In this document: piece by piece, positions 1-8,497 of the stretch
Position numbering within the stretch: the first letter of the stretch is position 1
Layout: every line of letters starts with the position of its first letter
Assembly: GCF_900010725.2 (NCBI RefSeq)
Contig: NZ_LR734877.1
Span: forward strand, 474,501 to 538,500
Reading direction: 5' to 3'
DNA length: 64,000 nucleotides
Source of the DNA: Planktothrix serta PCC 8927
GTDB taxonomy: Bacteria > Cyanobacteriota > Cyanobacteriia > Cyanobacteriales > Microcoleaceae
Notes under the pieces: model-generated
Databases searched by the model: none
What the model saw: only the letters and a program-made list of their open reading frames with translations
Told to the model about the DNA's origin: nothing
Translations under genes and position numbers: made by a program

Positions 1-369
1 TTTTAGGTATTCACCGTTAACAGTAACACTTTGGGGATACTGAATTGATTGCTTGTGATGTTTAGATTTAAAATTGGGAAATTTAGCTCGTCCCTCAAAA
101 AAATTTTTGTAGGCTCTATCTAAGTTTATAGCTACGCACTGAAGAACCGATGAATAGCAATCTTCTTTGAGCCAAGGATATTCTTTTTTGAGTTGAGGTA
201 ACATCCCTTTGTAGGATGCCAGTTTTAAACTTTTACCAGTTTCTTGATAGTGCTGAATACAGGCGTTTAAGGCAAAATTCCAATACCACCTTGCACAGCC
301 ATAAGATTTGGCTAATGCCAATTCCTGTTCGGCTGTTGGATAGAGCCTGACTTTTGTTGCCTTCAGCAC
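1..369 (-). mobile_element. tnpB: TnpB/OrfB of an IS200/IS605-type element, N-terminal part (cut by window edge)
   Basis: The reading frame is open from a GTG at 369 to the window edge (123 codons). It reads as the helix-turn-helix N-terminus of TnpB: it opens MLKATKVRLYPTAEQ, followed by a YGCARWYWNFALN segment and a KFPNFKSKHHKQSIQYPQS segment typical of the family. A GGAGGTG ribosome site sits just before the GTG, which supports this start. TnpB is an RNA-guided nuclease of IS605/IS1341-type elements. Its RuvC catalytic part lies outside the window, so integrity cannot be judged. No tnpA is seen upstream in 370-560, so this may be a TnpB-only element. Confidence 0.85.
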
Positions 370-561
370 TTTGAATCACCTCCTTTTTTTAAATTATAAC
401 CAATTATTGAACATTCTAGTCCCTGACCGCAATTCTGTTACTGAGCCTGTCGAAGTATCCCACGACCTCATCGGGTCAGTCGTTGGGCACGCATGCGGAA
501 GAAGCTAAAAATCAGTGATGATAGGGCTTAATAAAACCGCATTCAGGTATTAACCTCAAGC

Positions 562-2007
562 TTAAAAATCTTCCGTTAAAAATGGATTTTCTTTCGGAAA
601 AGTGGGCAAATTAATTGAGGCTAAAGACTCTAATTTTTTACGTCGTTGAGGATAAATTAACGGGGCTGGCCAATTAGGAATATCACTTTCTCCCTGATCG
701 GATTCTCGAACCGCTACAGCACTAGCAGATTGAGATTTTGTTCCCTCTGAATTCAAGGATTGAACCCGCAGCGATTTTGACGATTTTTCTTGAATTTTTG
801 CATCTTCTGGTGTGGGTTGTAATAAAAATAAATCCGTATCTTCTGAAATAAAAGAGGCATATTCTAAGCGAATTCGCTCTAATTCCCCTTCTAAAAATCG
901 AGGTTGCGGCCATTCTTCAACGGGAATATCATCGGTTGAAGCCGTTAATTCCACCGGAGGTTTAAAGGATTCATTCGGAGTCAGTGGCGAGTCTTCTGAT
1001 AAGCCTTGAACCCTGGGAAATACAATCTCAAATTCCGAAGATATTTGATCAGAAATACCCCCAAGATCTGGGGATAAATTCACCTCCTCATCTATCGGAT
1101 CTATGAGGTTATTATTAAAATTCAAAGAGACTGACCAAGGTTGTACCGGAGGTGCTTTAGGTGTTAATAAAGGGGCAGAAGATAATAGAGAGTGTTCCTC
1201 GGTCAGGATCGGGAGGGTTTCTAAGGTTTGTTTCCCGCTTTCAAATTGGGCTTGATTCTCTAAACAGCGTTCTAAAGCTACTTTAAATTGCAGGGTTTGG
1301 CGTTGCTGACGATGCAGCCGCGATCGCAATTCCCGACCACTATTTTGAGCTTGAACTAACTCATGAAACTGTTCATTATAGCGTTGTTGAGTTAATGCAC
1401 AATCTCGTTCCATTTGTGCGAGTCGGGTTTGGGTAACTTCCCATTGTTGTGTTAAGGTTTCGACTAAAACCTGTTGTTGTCGAATCACATGATTAGCAAT
1501 TTCTAACTTTTTAAATAGTCGCTTAACTTGATCCTGAGTTGCTCCCAATTCTTGGGTGCGTTGTAATAATTGAGTCTGTTGATCCTGTCGATTTTGCCGA
1601 GTTTCATCTAATTCGGCTTCTAATTCCGCCACCCGATTAATTAAATCTCGGTTACATTCATGTAAAATTTGAACGACTCGTACCGGATTTTCTTCAGTTT
1701 CCCCTTCCACAGACATTAAGGAAGCCGTTGCCATTTCATTCTCATAAGAACCTTCCACAAACATCGTCTCTGGAATTGCTGAACTCTCCCCGTTAGACTG
1801 TACTTCTACCGATTGTTCTAACTGGGTGATAAAATCACTTAACAATTCCTCAAGGGGGATGGCGTTGGGAAAGTTCACCGTCTCCCACTCCTCATCAGGG
1901 GTTGCCGCAGGACTAACGGACTCTTCCGACGAGGGCGAAGGTTCGGATAAAGGCGCTTCAGGAGGCTGATCAAACGATTCAGGAGTGGGGAGATCGGCTT
2001 CAGACAT
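562..2007 (-). CDS. Coiled-coil protein of unknown function
   Basis: About 481 residues from the ATG at 2007 (MSEADLPTPESF). The frame runs on upstream to 2040 but without a conventional start codon. The N-terminus is rich in Pro, Ser and Glu. A central stretch of roughly 150 residues is dense in Gln, Glu, Leu and Arg with heptad-like spacing and should form a long coiled coil. The C-terminal third is again acidic and low in complexity. No signal peptide or membrane segment is seen. I do not recognise a named family. The gene is monocistronic as far as can be seen. A structural or scaffolding role would be guesswork. Confidence 0.8.
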   Translation of the reverse strand: MSEADLPTPESFDQPPEAPLSEPSPSSEESVSPAATPDEEWETVNFPNAIPLEELLSDFITQLEQSVEVQSNGESSAIPETMFVEGSYENEMATASLMSVEGETEENPVRVVQILHECNRDLINRVAELEAELDETRQNRQDQQTQLLQRTQELGATQDQVKRLFKKLEIANHVIRQQQVLVETLTQQWEVTQTRLAQMERDCALTQQRYNEQFHELVQAQNSGRELRSRLHRQQRQTLQFKVALERCLENQAQFESGKQTLETLPILTEEHSLLSSAPLLTPKAPPVQPWSVSLNFNNNLIDPIDEEVNLSPDLGGISDQISSEFEIVFPRVQGLSEDSPLTPNESFKPPVELTASTDDIPVEEWPQPRFLEGELERIRLEYASFISEDTDLFLLQPTPEDAKIQEKSSKSLRVQSLNSEGTKSQSASAVAVRESDQGESDIPNWPAPLIYPQRRKKLESLASINLPTFPKENPFLTEDF

Positions 2008-2582
2008 AGCTTTATTTATTTTATTTATTCTTATTCTCAATACACGGTGAAATGTATTGTTGCTTATATTAAGGGAAATTGAGAATCAAGTCAAGGTTTA
2101 GAGGCTCAGAAATTTAACCAACTGACTGGCGGTGGACTAATTAAAATCAGTCCGGTTTAAGATTTTTCTCTATTTTCTGGATTTTAATTTTTGGGTGACA
2201 TTCTAGTTTAACCTGGATGAACTCTAATAAAATTTTATCAACTTTTTGATAAAGTTTTTATCGTTTGGTTTGTGATTTTGTTGAAGATGAGAATAGCGAT
2301 CGCCGTCATTATTTTATTGTTAAGGGTAAAAATTTGGGCAAAATTGGCCCCCATTCCTGACCCATTATATCATAAGGACAGAAGAGCCTGATTTTATGTC
2401 CATTTTTATTTTCTCTATTAACTTTTTATTCCTATTGTTAAGTATTTTAAATTTAGTTAAACTATTGTACAGTTTTGTATCGAGTAATGGATGAGTGATC
2501 CCTTCCGTGAAAATAGAGAGTTTTTAAGCGTTAGGATAAAAAAGTAAGTCTTTAATTCTAACTTAAAACTAAAAAATCACTT
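2008..2582. other. Intergenic region between divergent genes
   Basis: This AT-rich gap of about 575 bases separates two divergently transcribed genes, so promoters for both should lie here. I see one HIP1 site near 2296. I find no convincing gene, tRNA or strong terminator. Confidence 0.5.
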
Positions 2583-3947
2583 ATGGGCATTGCTACAATA
2601 AACCCGGCAACAGGGGAAACGGTGAAAACCTTTACCGCCCTGACCGATGCGGAAATTGAGAAGGCTTTGGCTGTGGCAGATCAAGCCTTTAAAGACTATC
2701 GGCGAACCTCCTTTGAACAGCGATCGCAATGGATGCAAAACGCAGCCAACCTGTTAGAAGAAAATGCCGAAACCTACGCCAAAATCATGACCTTGGAAAT
2801 GGGGAAACCCATTACTGCTGCGATCGCTGAAGCAAAAAAAAGTGCCTCCGTTTGTCGTTTTTATGCGGAAAATGCGGCTCAATTTCTAGCTGATGTTCCT
2901 GTCTCCAGCGACGCCAGTAACAGCTTTGTTTCTTATCAACCCCTGGGGGCAATTTTAGCGGTCATGCCTTGGAATTTTCCCTTTTGGCAAGTCTTCCGCT
3001 TTGCCGCGCCTGCTTTAATGGCGGGAAATGTAGGTTTACTCAAACACGCCTCCAACGTGCCTCAATGCGCCTTAGCCATTGCGGAAATTTTCCAAAACGC
3101 CGGATTTCCTGAAGGGGTGTTTCAAACCTTATTAGTGGGCTCTAATAAAGTCGCTCAAATTATTACCGATGATCGCGTTAAAGCCGGAACTTTAACCGGA
3201 AGTGAACCTGCTGGTGCCAGTTTAGCATCTTTAGCAGGTCAAAATATTAAAAAAACCGTCCTAGAATTAGGCGGAAGTGATCCGTTTATTGTGTTAGAAA
3301 CTGCGGATCTCAATGCAGCAGTTGCAGCCGCTGTTACAGCACGAATGTTAAACAATGGACAATCTTGTATTGCAGCCAAACGGTTTATTTTAATGTCAAG
3401 TATTGCCGATGAATTTGAAAGTCGGATGGCGGAAAAATTTGCCGCTTTAAAAATCGGTGATCCGATGTTACCCGATACCGAAGTGGGGCCGTTAGCAACT
3501 CCAGATATTTTAACGGAGTTGGATGATCAAGTTCAACGCTGTGTTGAATTGGGAGCCAAAGTATTAACCGGAGGTCAACCTTTAGAACGTCCAGGGAATT
3601 TTTATCCGCCAACTATTTTAACCCAAATTCCTGAAGGAGCCCCTGCTTACAGTGAAGAATTCTTTGGGCCGGTGGCGTTAATCTTTCGCGTCAATTCTTT
3701 AGATGAAGCCATTACCCTTGCTAATAGTACCATCTTTGGTTTAGGCGCTAGTGCTTGGACAACAAATCAAGCTGAACAAAAGCGTTTAATTCGAGAAGTA
3801 GAAGCGGGTGCGGTCTTTATTAATGGTTTAGTTAAATCCGATCCTCGCTTACCCTTTGGAGGGATCAAACGTTCCGGTTACGGACGGGAATTGAGCAGCC
3901 AAGGAATTCACGAATTTGTGAATATTAAAAGCGTTTGGATTAAATAG
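2583..3947 (+). CDS. gabD: Succinate-semialdehyde dehydrogenase
   Basis: An aldehyde dehydrogenase of 454 residues, the usual length for the short cyanobacterial SSADH. It oxidises succinate semialdehyde to succinate with NAD(P)+ in the cytoplasm. The catalytic cysteine C262 lies in NNGQSCIAAKRF and the general base E228 in LELGGSDPF. The Rossmann region MPWNFPFWQ and the late EEFFGPV motif are present. The next gene on the same strand is the cyanobacterial 2-oxoglutarate decarboxylase. In cyanobacteria these two enzymes together bypass the missing 2-oxoglutarate dehydrogenase and close the TCA cycle, which makes this substrate assignment firmer than sequence alone would. Confidence 0.92.
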   Translation: MGIATINPATGETVKTFTALTDAEIEKALAVADQAFKDYRRTSFEQRSQWMQNAANLLEENAETYAKIMTLEMGKPITAAIAEAKKSASVCRFYAENAAQFLADVPVSSDASNSFVSYQPLGAILAVMPWNFPFWQVFRFAAPALMAGNVGLLKHASNVPQCALAIAEIFQNAGFPEGVFQTLLVGSNKVAQIITDDRVKAGTLTGSEPAGASLASLAGQNIKKTVLELGGSDPFIVLETADLNAAVAAAVTARMLNNGQSCIAAKRFILMSSIADEFESRMAEKFAALKIGDPMLPDTEVGPLATPDILTELDDQVQRCVELGAKVLTGGQPLERPGNFYPPTILTQIPEGAPAYSEEFFGPVALIFRVNSLDEAITLANSTIFGLGASAWTTNQAEQKRLIREVEAGAVFINGLVKSDPRLPFGGIKRSGYGRELSSQGIHEFVNIKSVWIK

Positions 3948-3951
3948 CGCA

Positions 3952-4079
3952 CAAGAAACCGGGTTTATGACCGGAGTTTAGGACATAAAATCAAGATTTT
4001 CGTTCATAAACAAGAAACCGGGTTTATGACCGGAGTTTAGGACATAAAATCAAGATTTTCGTTCATAAACCCGGTTTCT
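3952..4079. repeat. 59-bp tandem duplication with inverted ends
   Basis: Two identical 59-bp units lie at 3952-4010 and 4011-4069. Each begins with CAAGAAACCGGGTTTATGA and ends with TCATAAA. The array ends in AAACCCGGTTTCT (4067-4079), the inverse complement of the AGAAACCGGGTTT motif at 3954-3966 and 4013-4025. Each unit can therefore fold back on the closing motif into a hairpin between gabD and the decarboxylase gene. The same motif recurs at 63427-63540. Confidence 0.9.
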
Positions 4080-4122
4080 AAATTGGGTGTACAAATATCA
4101 AATTCCATTCTTATTAAAAATT

Positions 4123-5760
4123 ATGAACACAGCACAATTGTTAGTTAAATGTTTAGAAAATGAAGGGGTCGAGTATATTTTTGGGGTTCCTGGGGAAGAA
4201 AATATGCAAATCCTGGAATGCTTAAAAACCTCCTCGATCAAATTTATTACCACTCGTCATGAACAAGGCGCTGCATTTATGGCCGATGTTTATGGTCGCT
4301 TAACGGGACGCGCTGGAGTTTGTTTATCAACATTAGGCCCTGGAGCCACTAATTTAATGACCGGGGTTGCGGATGCGAATTTAGATGGAGCACCGTTAGT
4401 TGCCATTACGGGTCAAGTGGGAACAGATCGAATGCACATTGAATCCCATCAATATTTAGATTTAGTGGCAATGTTTGCCCCGGTTACTAAATGGAATGCT
4501 CAAATTGTTCGCCCTAGTATTACCCCAGAAATTGTCAGAAAAGCGTTTAAAATAGCTCAAGCCGAAAAACCAGGAGCCGTGCATATTGATCTCCCCGAAA
4601 ATATTGCCAGTATGGAGGTCGAAGGCTATCCTTTAAAACAAGATAAGCGAGAAAAAGTTTATTCTGCTTATCAAAGTATGAATGATGCAGCGATCGCTAT
4701 TTCTAAAGCCAATAATCCCTTAATATTAGTGGGAAATGGAGCAATTCGGGGAAATGCAAGTGCAGCTTTAACAGAATTTGCCACCCAACTGAATATTCCG
4801 GTTGTGAATACGTTTATGGGAAAAGGGATGATTCCTTATACCCATCCTTTGGCATTATGGACAACAGGCTTACAATTGCGGGATTATATTAGTTGTGGGT
4901 TTGATAAAGCCGATTTGATCATTGCTGTTGGCTATGATTTAATTGAATATTCCCCGAAAAAATGGAATCCCCAAGGCAAAATTCCGATTATTCATATTGG
5001 TGAAACTTCCGCAGAAGTCGATAGTAGTTATATTCCCATTGCTGAAATTATTGGGGATATTTCTGACTCTCTCCATGAAATTTTAAGACGTTCAGACCGT
5101 ACCGGAAAACTCGAACCCTATGCCTTAAAATTAAGAACGGATCTTCGCAAAGATTACGAATATTATGCCAATGATGATGGCTTTCCCATTAAACCCCAAA
5201 AAATTATTTATGATTTGCGTCAAGTTATGGGGCCAGAAGATATCGTAATTTCTGATGTCGGCGCTCATAAAATGTGGATGGCGAGACATTATCATTGTGA
5301 ACGTCCGAATACTTGCTTAATTTCTAATGGATTTGCTGCCATGGGAATTGCCATTCCCGGTGCAGTTGCCGCTAAATTAGTCTATCCTGATCGCAAAGTG
5401 GTAGCGGTGACAGGAGATGGCGGATTTATGATGAATAATCAGGAATTGGAAACCGCCTTACGAGTGGGAACTCCCTTTGTTACCTTAATCTTTAATGATG
5501 GCGGTTATGGATTAATTGAATGGAAACAAAATGACCAGTTTGGCGAATCCTGTTTCATCAAATTTAATAATCCTGATTTTGTTAAATTTGCCGAAAGTAT
5601 GGGATTAAAAGGTTATCGCGTTCAAGCAACAACGGATTTAGTTCCAATTCTCAAAGAAGCCTTAAACCAAGACGTTCCTGTTGTGATTGATTGCCCCGTT
5701 GACTATAACGAAAACTCACGTTTTAGTCAACGTTCTGGCGGGTTATGTTGTCCTATTTAA
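4123..5760 (+). CDS. 2-oxoglutarate decarboxylase (acetolactate-synthase-like ThDP enzyme)
   Basis: A thiamine-diphosphate enzyme of 545 residues, of the type usually annotated as acetolactate synthase large subunit. The activating glutamate is in TTRHEQGAAFMADVYGR and the ThDP/Mg motif in GDGGFMMNNQELETA. No ilvN partner is adjacent. It follows the succinate-semialdehyde dehydrogenase gene, the arrangement of the characterised cyanobacterial pair in which this enzyme decarboxylates 2-oxoglutarate to succinate semialdehyde. I chose ATG 4123 (MNTAQLLVKCLENEG) over the in-frame GTG at 4087, because the extra 12 residues are unlike the family and would overlap the repeat. Substrate specificity is inferred from context and overall similarity. 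Confidence 0.85.
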   Translation: MNTAQLLVKCLENEGVEYIFGVPGEENMQILECLKTSSIKFITTRHEQGAAFMADVYGRLTGRAGVCLSTLGPGATNLMTGVADANLDGAPLVAITGQVGTDRMHIESHQYLDLVAMFAPVTKWNAQIVRPSITPEIVRKAFKIAQAEKPGAVHIDLPENIASMEVEGYPLKQDKREKVYSAYQSMNDAAIAISKANNPLILVGNGAIRGNASAALTEFATQLNIPVVNTFMGKGMIPYTHPLALWTTGLQLRDYISCGFDKADLIIAVGYDLIEYSPKKWNPQGKIPIIHIGETSAEVDSSYIPIAEIIGDISDSLHEILRRSDRTGKLEPYALKLRTDLRKDYEYYANDDGFPIKPQKIIYDLRQVMGPEDIVISDVGAHKMWMARHYHCERPNTCLISNGFAAMGIAIPGAVAAKLVYPDRKVVAVTGDGGFMMNNQELETALRVGTPFVTLIFNDGGYGLIEWKQNDQFGESCFIKFNNPDFVKFAESMGLKGYRVQATTDLVPILKEALNQDVPVVIDCPVDYNENSRFSQRSGGLCCPI

Positions 5761-5909
5761 CCCCGTTGTTGTGCTTTAGTATCCCAATAGTTATTCTGCT
5801 TTAGCACTATCATTTCTAACTCAAATACGATAAAAATAGCTTTGTGCGATTTCACCAATATTCGGATAAAGCTATTTTTATAAAACCTGTTATGGTATAA
5901 TATAATTAA

Positions 5910-5999
5910 TGCAGCCCTAATCGTACTTTGGCTAAAGCCTTAGAAGCAATTTTAGCTCAAGAAGATTATGAACTACCCTGTTTAGTTTGTCATTTGTAA
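5910..5999 (+). pseudogene. C-terminal fragment of an unidentified protein
   Basis: A short open stretch reads SPNRTLAKALEAILAQEDYE and ends in LPCLVCHL before a TAA at 5997-5999. It has no start codon and is closed by a stop just upstream. The composition is protein-like, so it is probably the tail of a decayed gene. The family is not recognised. The rest of the 5761-6021 gap holds nothing I can name. Confidence 0.35.
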
Positions 6000-6021
6000 T
6001 TTTATTTTTCTAGTAATTAAG

Positions 6022-6672
6022 ATGTCTCAAACAGCCATTACTAAAAGAATTACCACCATTAGCGAAGCAGAAAAGCAATTTAATTTAATTCGTAGTGCGG
6101 ATATTAATTTTTTCATAGAATGGACGGAAGATACAATTAATCTAACTGACTCTGAGAAAGCAGTATTAGATAGAATTAAAGCCCGATATCGCTATCATCG
6201 AGCCAATGGACATCTAGCTGAAGGGTTAGTTAATCTCGTAGTTTTATCGCCCTTGCTGGAATTAGCTGGTTTTTACGATCCTCCATTTCAGATGCAAGGA
6301 GAAGTTGCTGTTGAAATTAGTACATCAGTAGCTACGAATGAAGTATCAGAGGAAATTTTACGGGGAAGAATTGATTTTTTAGTGGTATCAAGAGGATTTT
6401 GGATAGTGGTATTAGAATCTAAGGGAACTGAAATTAATCTCGATATGGCAATTCCTCAAACTTTAGCTTATATGATGGGTAATTCTGATGTTAAACAACC
6501 TGTATTTGGTATGGTGACTAATGGGGGAGAGTTCTTTTTTATTAAGCTAAATCGTCAAGGAACACCCCAATATGATATTTCTCGTATTTTTTCCCATTTA
6601 CCTTTACAGAATGAGCTTTATGATGTGCTAAAAATCTTGAAACGATTAGGAAATAATATTACAGAAATTTGA
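6022..6672 (+). CDS. PD-(D/E)XK nuclease-like protein, type I restriction HsdR-N type
   Basis: A protein of 216 residues. It carries the pattern of the RecB/HsdR N-terminal nuclease fold: D118 in RGRIDFLVV, E132-S-K134 in VLESKGTEI, and a Q146xxxY150 motif in PQTLAYM. Many cyanobacteria carry such stand-alone proteins labelled restriction endonuclease subunit R, but there is no helicase domain and no hsdM or hsdS nearby. It lies 24 bases before xthA on the same strand, so the two are probably co-transcribed. Nuclease activity is an inference; the biological role is unknown. Confidence 0.75.
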   Translation: MSQTAITKRITTISEAEKQFNLIRSADINFFIEWTEDTINLTDSEKAVLDRIKARYRYHRANGHLAEGLVNLVVLSPLLELAGFYDPPFQMQGEVAVEISTSVATNEVSEEILRGRIDFLVVSRGFWIVVLESKGTEINLDMAIPQTLAYMMGNSDVKQPVFGMVTNGGEFFFIKLNRQGTPQYDISRIFSHLPLQNELYDVLKILKRLGNNITEI

Positions 6673-6696
6673 TACATTTTTAATTAGGAGTTAAGG

Positions 6697-7485
6697 ATGA
6701 AAATTGCAACTTGGAATATTAATTCAATTAGAACCCGAAAAGATCATATTGTGCAATGGTTACAAACTAATCCTGTTGACATTCTGTGTTTACAAGAAAC
6801 AAAAGTGATTGATAAAGATTTCCCGCATTCATTTTTTGAAGACCTGGGTTATCAGATTTATATTTATGGTCAAAAAGCTTATAATGGGGTAGCAATTTTC
6901 AGCAAAATTCCCTTAGAGTCTGTTCATTTGGGATTTTCAGGATTTTTAAATACTGAAAAAGCTCAAGAATTTGATGAGCAAAAACGAGTTTTAACGGGAA
7001 TTGTTAATGGTATTGCGATTGTAAATTTATATGTTCCCAATGGTTCCAGTATTGATAGCGATAAATATCAATATAAATTAAATTGGTTAAATTGTCTCAA
7101 AGATTATTTAAAAATTTTGTTAACTCAAACTAAAAATATTTGTATTTGTGGGGATTTTAATATTGCTTTAGAAGATATTGATATTCATAACCCCAAAAAT
7201 CGAGAAACTCATATTATGGCGAGTGATGCTGAACGTCAAGCCTTACAATCAATATTAGAATTAGGCTTTCAAGACGCCTTTCGCAAGTTCACAACCGAAG
7301 GTGGACAGTTTAGCTGGTGGGACTATCGCCAAGCCTCCTTCCGACGCAATAGTGGATGGCGCATTGATACCCATTATTTAACCTCCTCCCTCTACGAAGT
7401 CGCCAGCAATTCTATCATCGATAAAATCCCTAGAACCTGGGAACAGCCGAGTGATCACACCCCTGTTATCTTAACGCTGGAGTGA
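6697..7485 (+). CDS. xthA: Exodeoxyribonuclease III / AP endonuclease
   Basis: 262 residues of the exonuclease-endonuclease-phosphatase fold. Conserved pieces are MKIATWNINSIRTR at the start, the metal ligand Glu in LCLQETKV, the GDFNIA motif and the C-terminal SDHTPVI motif carrying the catalytic Asp-His. The enzyme cuts 5' of abasic sites and has 3' phosphatase and exonuclease activity in base-excision repair. An AGGAG ribosome site precedes the ATG. It follows a PD-(D/E)XK gene at short distance. Confidence 0.93.
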   Translation: MKIATWNINSIRTRKDHIVQWLQTNPVDILCLQETKVIDKDFPHSFFEDLGYQIYIYGQKAYNGVAIFSKIPLESVHLGFSGFLNTEKAQEFDEQKRVLTGIVNGIAIVNLYVPNGSSIDSDKYQYKLNWLNCLKDYLKILLTQTKNICICGDFNIALEDIDIHNPKNRETHIMASDAERQALQSILELGFQDAFRKFTTEGGQFSWWDYRQASFRRNSGWRIDTHYLTSSLYEVASNSIIDKIPRTWEQPSDHTPVILTLE

Positions 7486-7604
7486 GCTAAAAAACAAGCT
7501 TTCAGAACCATGACCCAGTAAAACCGAGAAGCCTTAGTCCAGTTTTTAAAGTCTTTGTAAATTTTGGCAGACATAATCTTCAGTCAAGGGTGCAAATAGG
7601 GTAA

Positions 7605-7610
7605 TATAAT
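7605..7610 (+). promoter_or_regulatory. Probable -10 box for rpmF
   Basis: A perfect TATAAT stands 32 bases before the rpmF start codon, which would give a leader of about 26 bases. The matching -35 region near 7582-7587 is weak. Confidence 0.45.
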
Positions 7611-7642
7611 AGTTTGTGCAAAATCTTCATTAATCTAGGCTC

Positions 7643-7822
7643 ATGGCTGTACCCAAGAAGAAAATGTCCAGGTCGAGACGCGATATGCGGAAGGCGACTT
7701 GGAAGCGGAAAGCAAGACTACAAGCTGAAAAGGCGTTATCCCTCGGTAAGTCCGTTCTCACAGGTCGTTCTACAGGATTTTACTATCCCCCTGACGACGC
7801 AGAAGCAGGCGACGAAGAATAA
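7643..7822 (+). CDS. rpmF: 50S ribosomal protein L32
   Basis: 59 residues opening [20 protein letters not shown] and continuing [20 protein letters not shown], the typical basic cyanobacterial L32. It ends [14 protein letters not shown], an acidic tail common in cyanobacteria. It is a component of the large ribosomal subunit. A longer open frame (7614-7883) overlaps it in another phase but is not protein-like. The gene has its own -10 box upstream and a hairpin downstream, so it is probably transcribed alone. Confidence 0.95.
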   Translation: MAVPKKKMSRSRRDMRKATWKRKARLQAEKALSLGKSVLTGRSTGFYYPPDDAEAGDEE

Positions 7823-7853
7823 ACGATTACACTGTGCGAAACGACAGCAAAAT

Positions 7854-7898
7854 AAAGGCGAGGACGTTTCCCTGTTAGGGTAAAGATACCTCGCCTTT
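7854..7898 (+). terminator. Hairpin after rpmF
   Basis: A 10-bp perfect inverted repeat, AAAGGCGAGG (7854-7863) with CCTCGCCTTT (7889-7898), around a 25-base loop and followed by a T-rich stretch. It is placed where a terminator for rpmF is expected. Confidence 0.6.
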
Positions 7899-8065
7899 AT
7901 GGTTTTTAGAGGGGATCTCGATCAAATTATTTTATCTGACTTTACTATTTCAAGAACCTTGGTCTATAATTACTGAACACCTAAAACCCGACACCCTGGG
8001 GTGAGGCTTGTCCTCACCCCACCCCCAAGTTTTAAACAGCATTACGATTATCAATAAGTTATAAA

Positions 8066-8497
8066 TTACAGTGTTAGTTGTCTAACTACTATGATTCCTT
8101 TTTGAGCTAACTGACGAGCTTGAGAACTACCCGGTAATATGTGATTTCCATTAGAAGCAATCCAGTGAAAAGATTTGGGTTCTTGATTCAATTCAGGGGC
8201 ATCATTGATGAGAAAATCTTTTAACCATTGAAGCTTATTCAGAACAGACTTTACTTCATCTGTTTTAGCAGTATGTACTTCGATAAAATAAGTTTTACCA
8301 TTATATCCAACTGCATAGTCCCAACGTGAAGCATTAGGATATTTTGATCTAACTGCTGTATCAATATCAACACTTCCTTCACATTTCTTAGGATCATTAG
8401 GATTGACTTTGGTACTATTTGAACCTAGAGCTTTTAATCCTTTTTTAAAATCATTCTTTAATAAAGGTGTATTCTCAATCGCTTTCTTAAAACTCAT
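8066..8497 (-). CDS. Small PD-(D/E)XK-like protein paired with an AAA ATPase
   Basis: 143 residues, family not recognised. The core reads SRWDYAVGYN..KTYFIEVHTAK, placing D60 on one strand and E73-V-H75 on the next. This resembles a PD-(D/E)XK nuclease active site with His in the last position, and K78 close by. The N-terminus is rich in Lys. The start codon overlaps the stop of the upstream ATPase gene by four bases (ATGA), so the two are translationally coupled and probably form one system. ATPase-plus-nuclease pairs of this layout are common in phage defence. Here both the nuclease assignment and the defence role are inference. Confidence 0.75.
   Translation of the reverse strand: MSFKKAIENTPLLKNDFKKGLKALGSNSTKVNPNDPKKCEGSVDIDTAVRSKYPNASRWDYAVGYNGKTYFIEVHTAKTDEVKSVLNKLQWLKDFLINDAPELNQEPKSFHWIASNGNHILPGSSQARQLAQKGIIVVRQLTL

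Noticed and set aside
4087-4122. Upstream GTG start for the decarboxylase
   Set aside because: The 12 added residues are not family-like and are encoded next to the repeat; ATG 4123 fits the family start.
7614-7883. 89-codon frame over rpmF
   Set aside because: Another phase of the L32 gene. The L32 frame at 7643-7822 is unmistakable.
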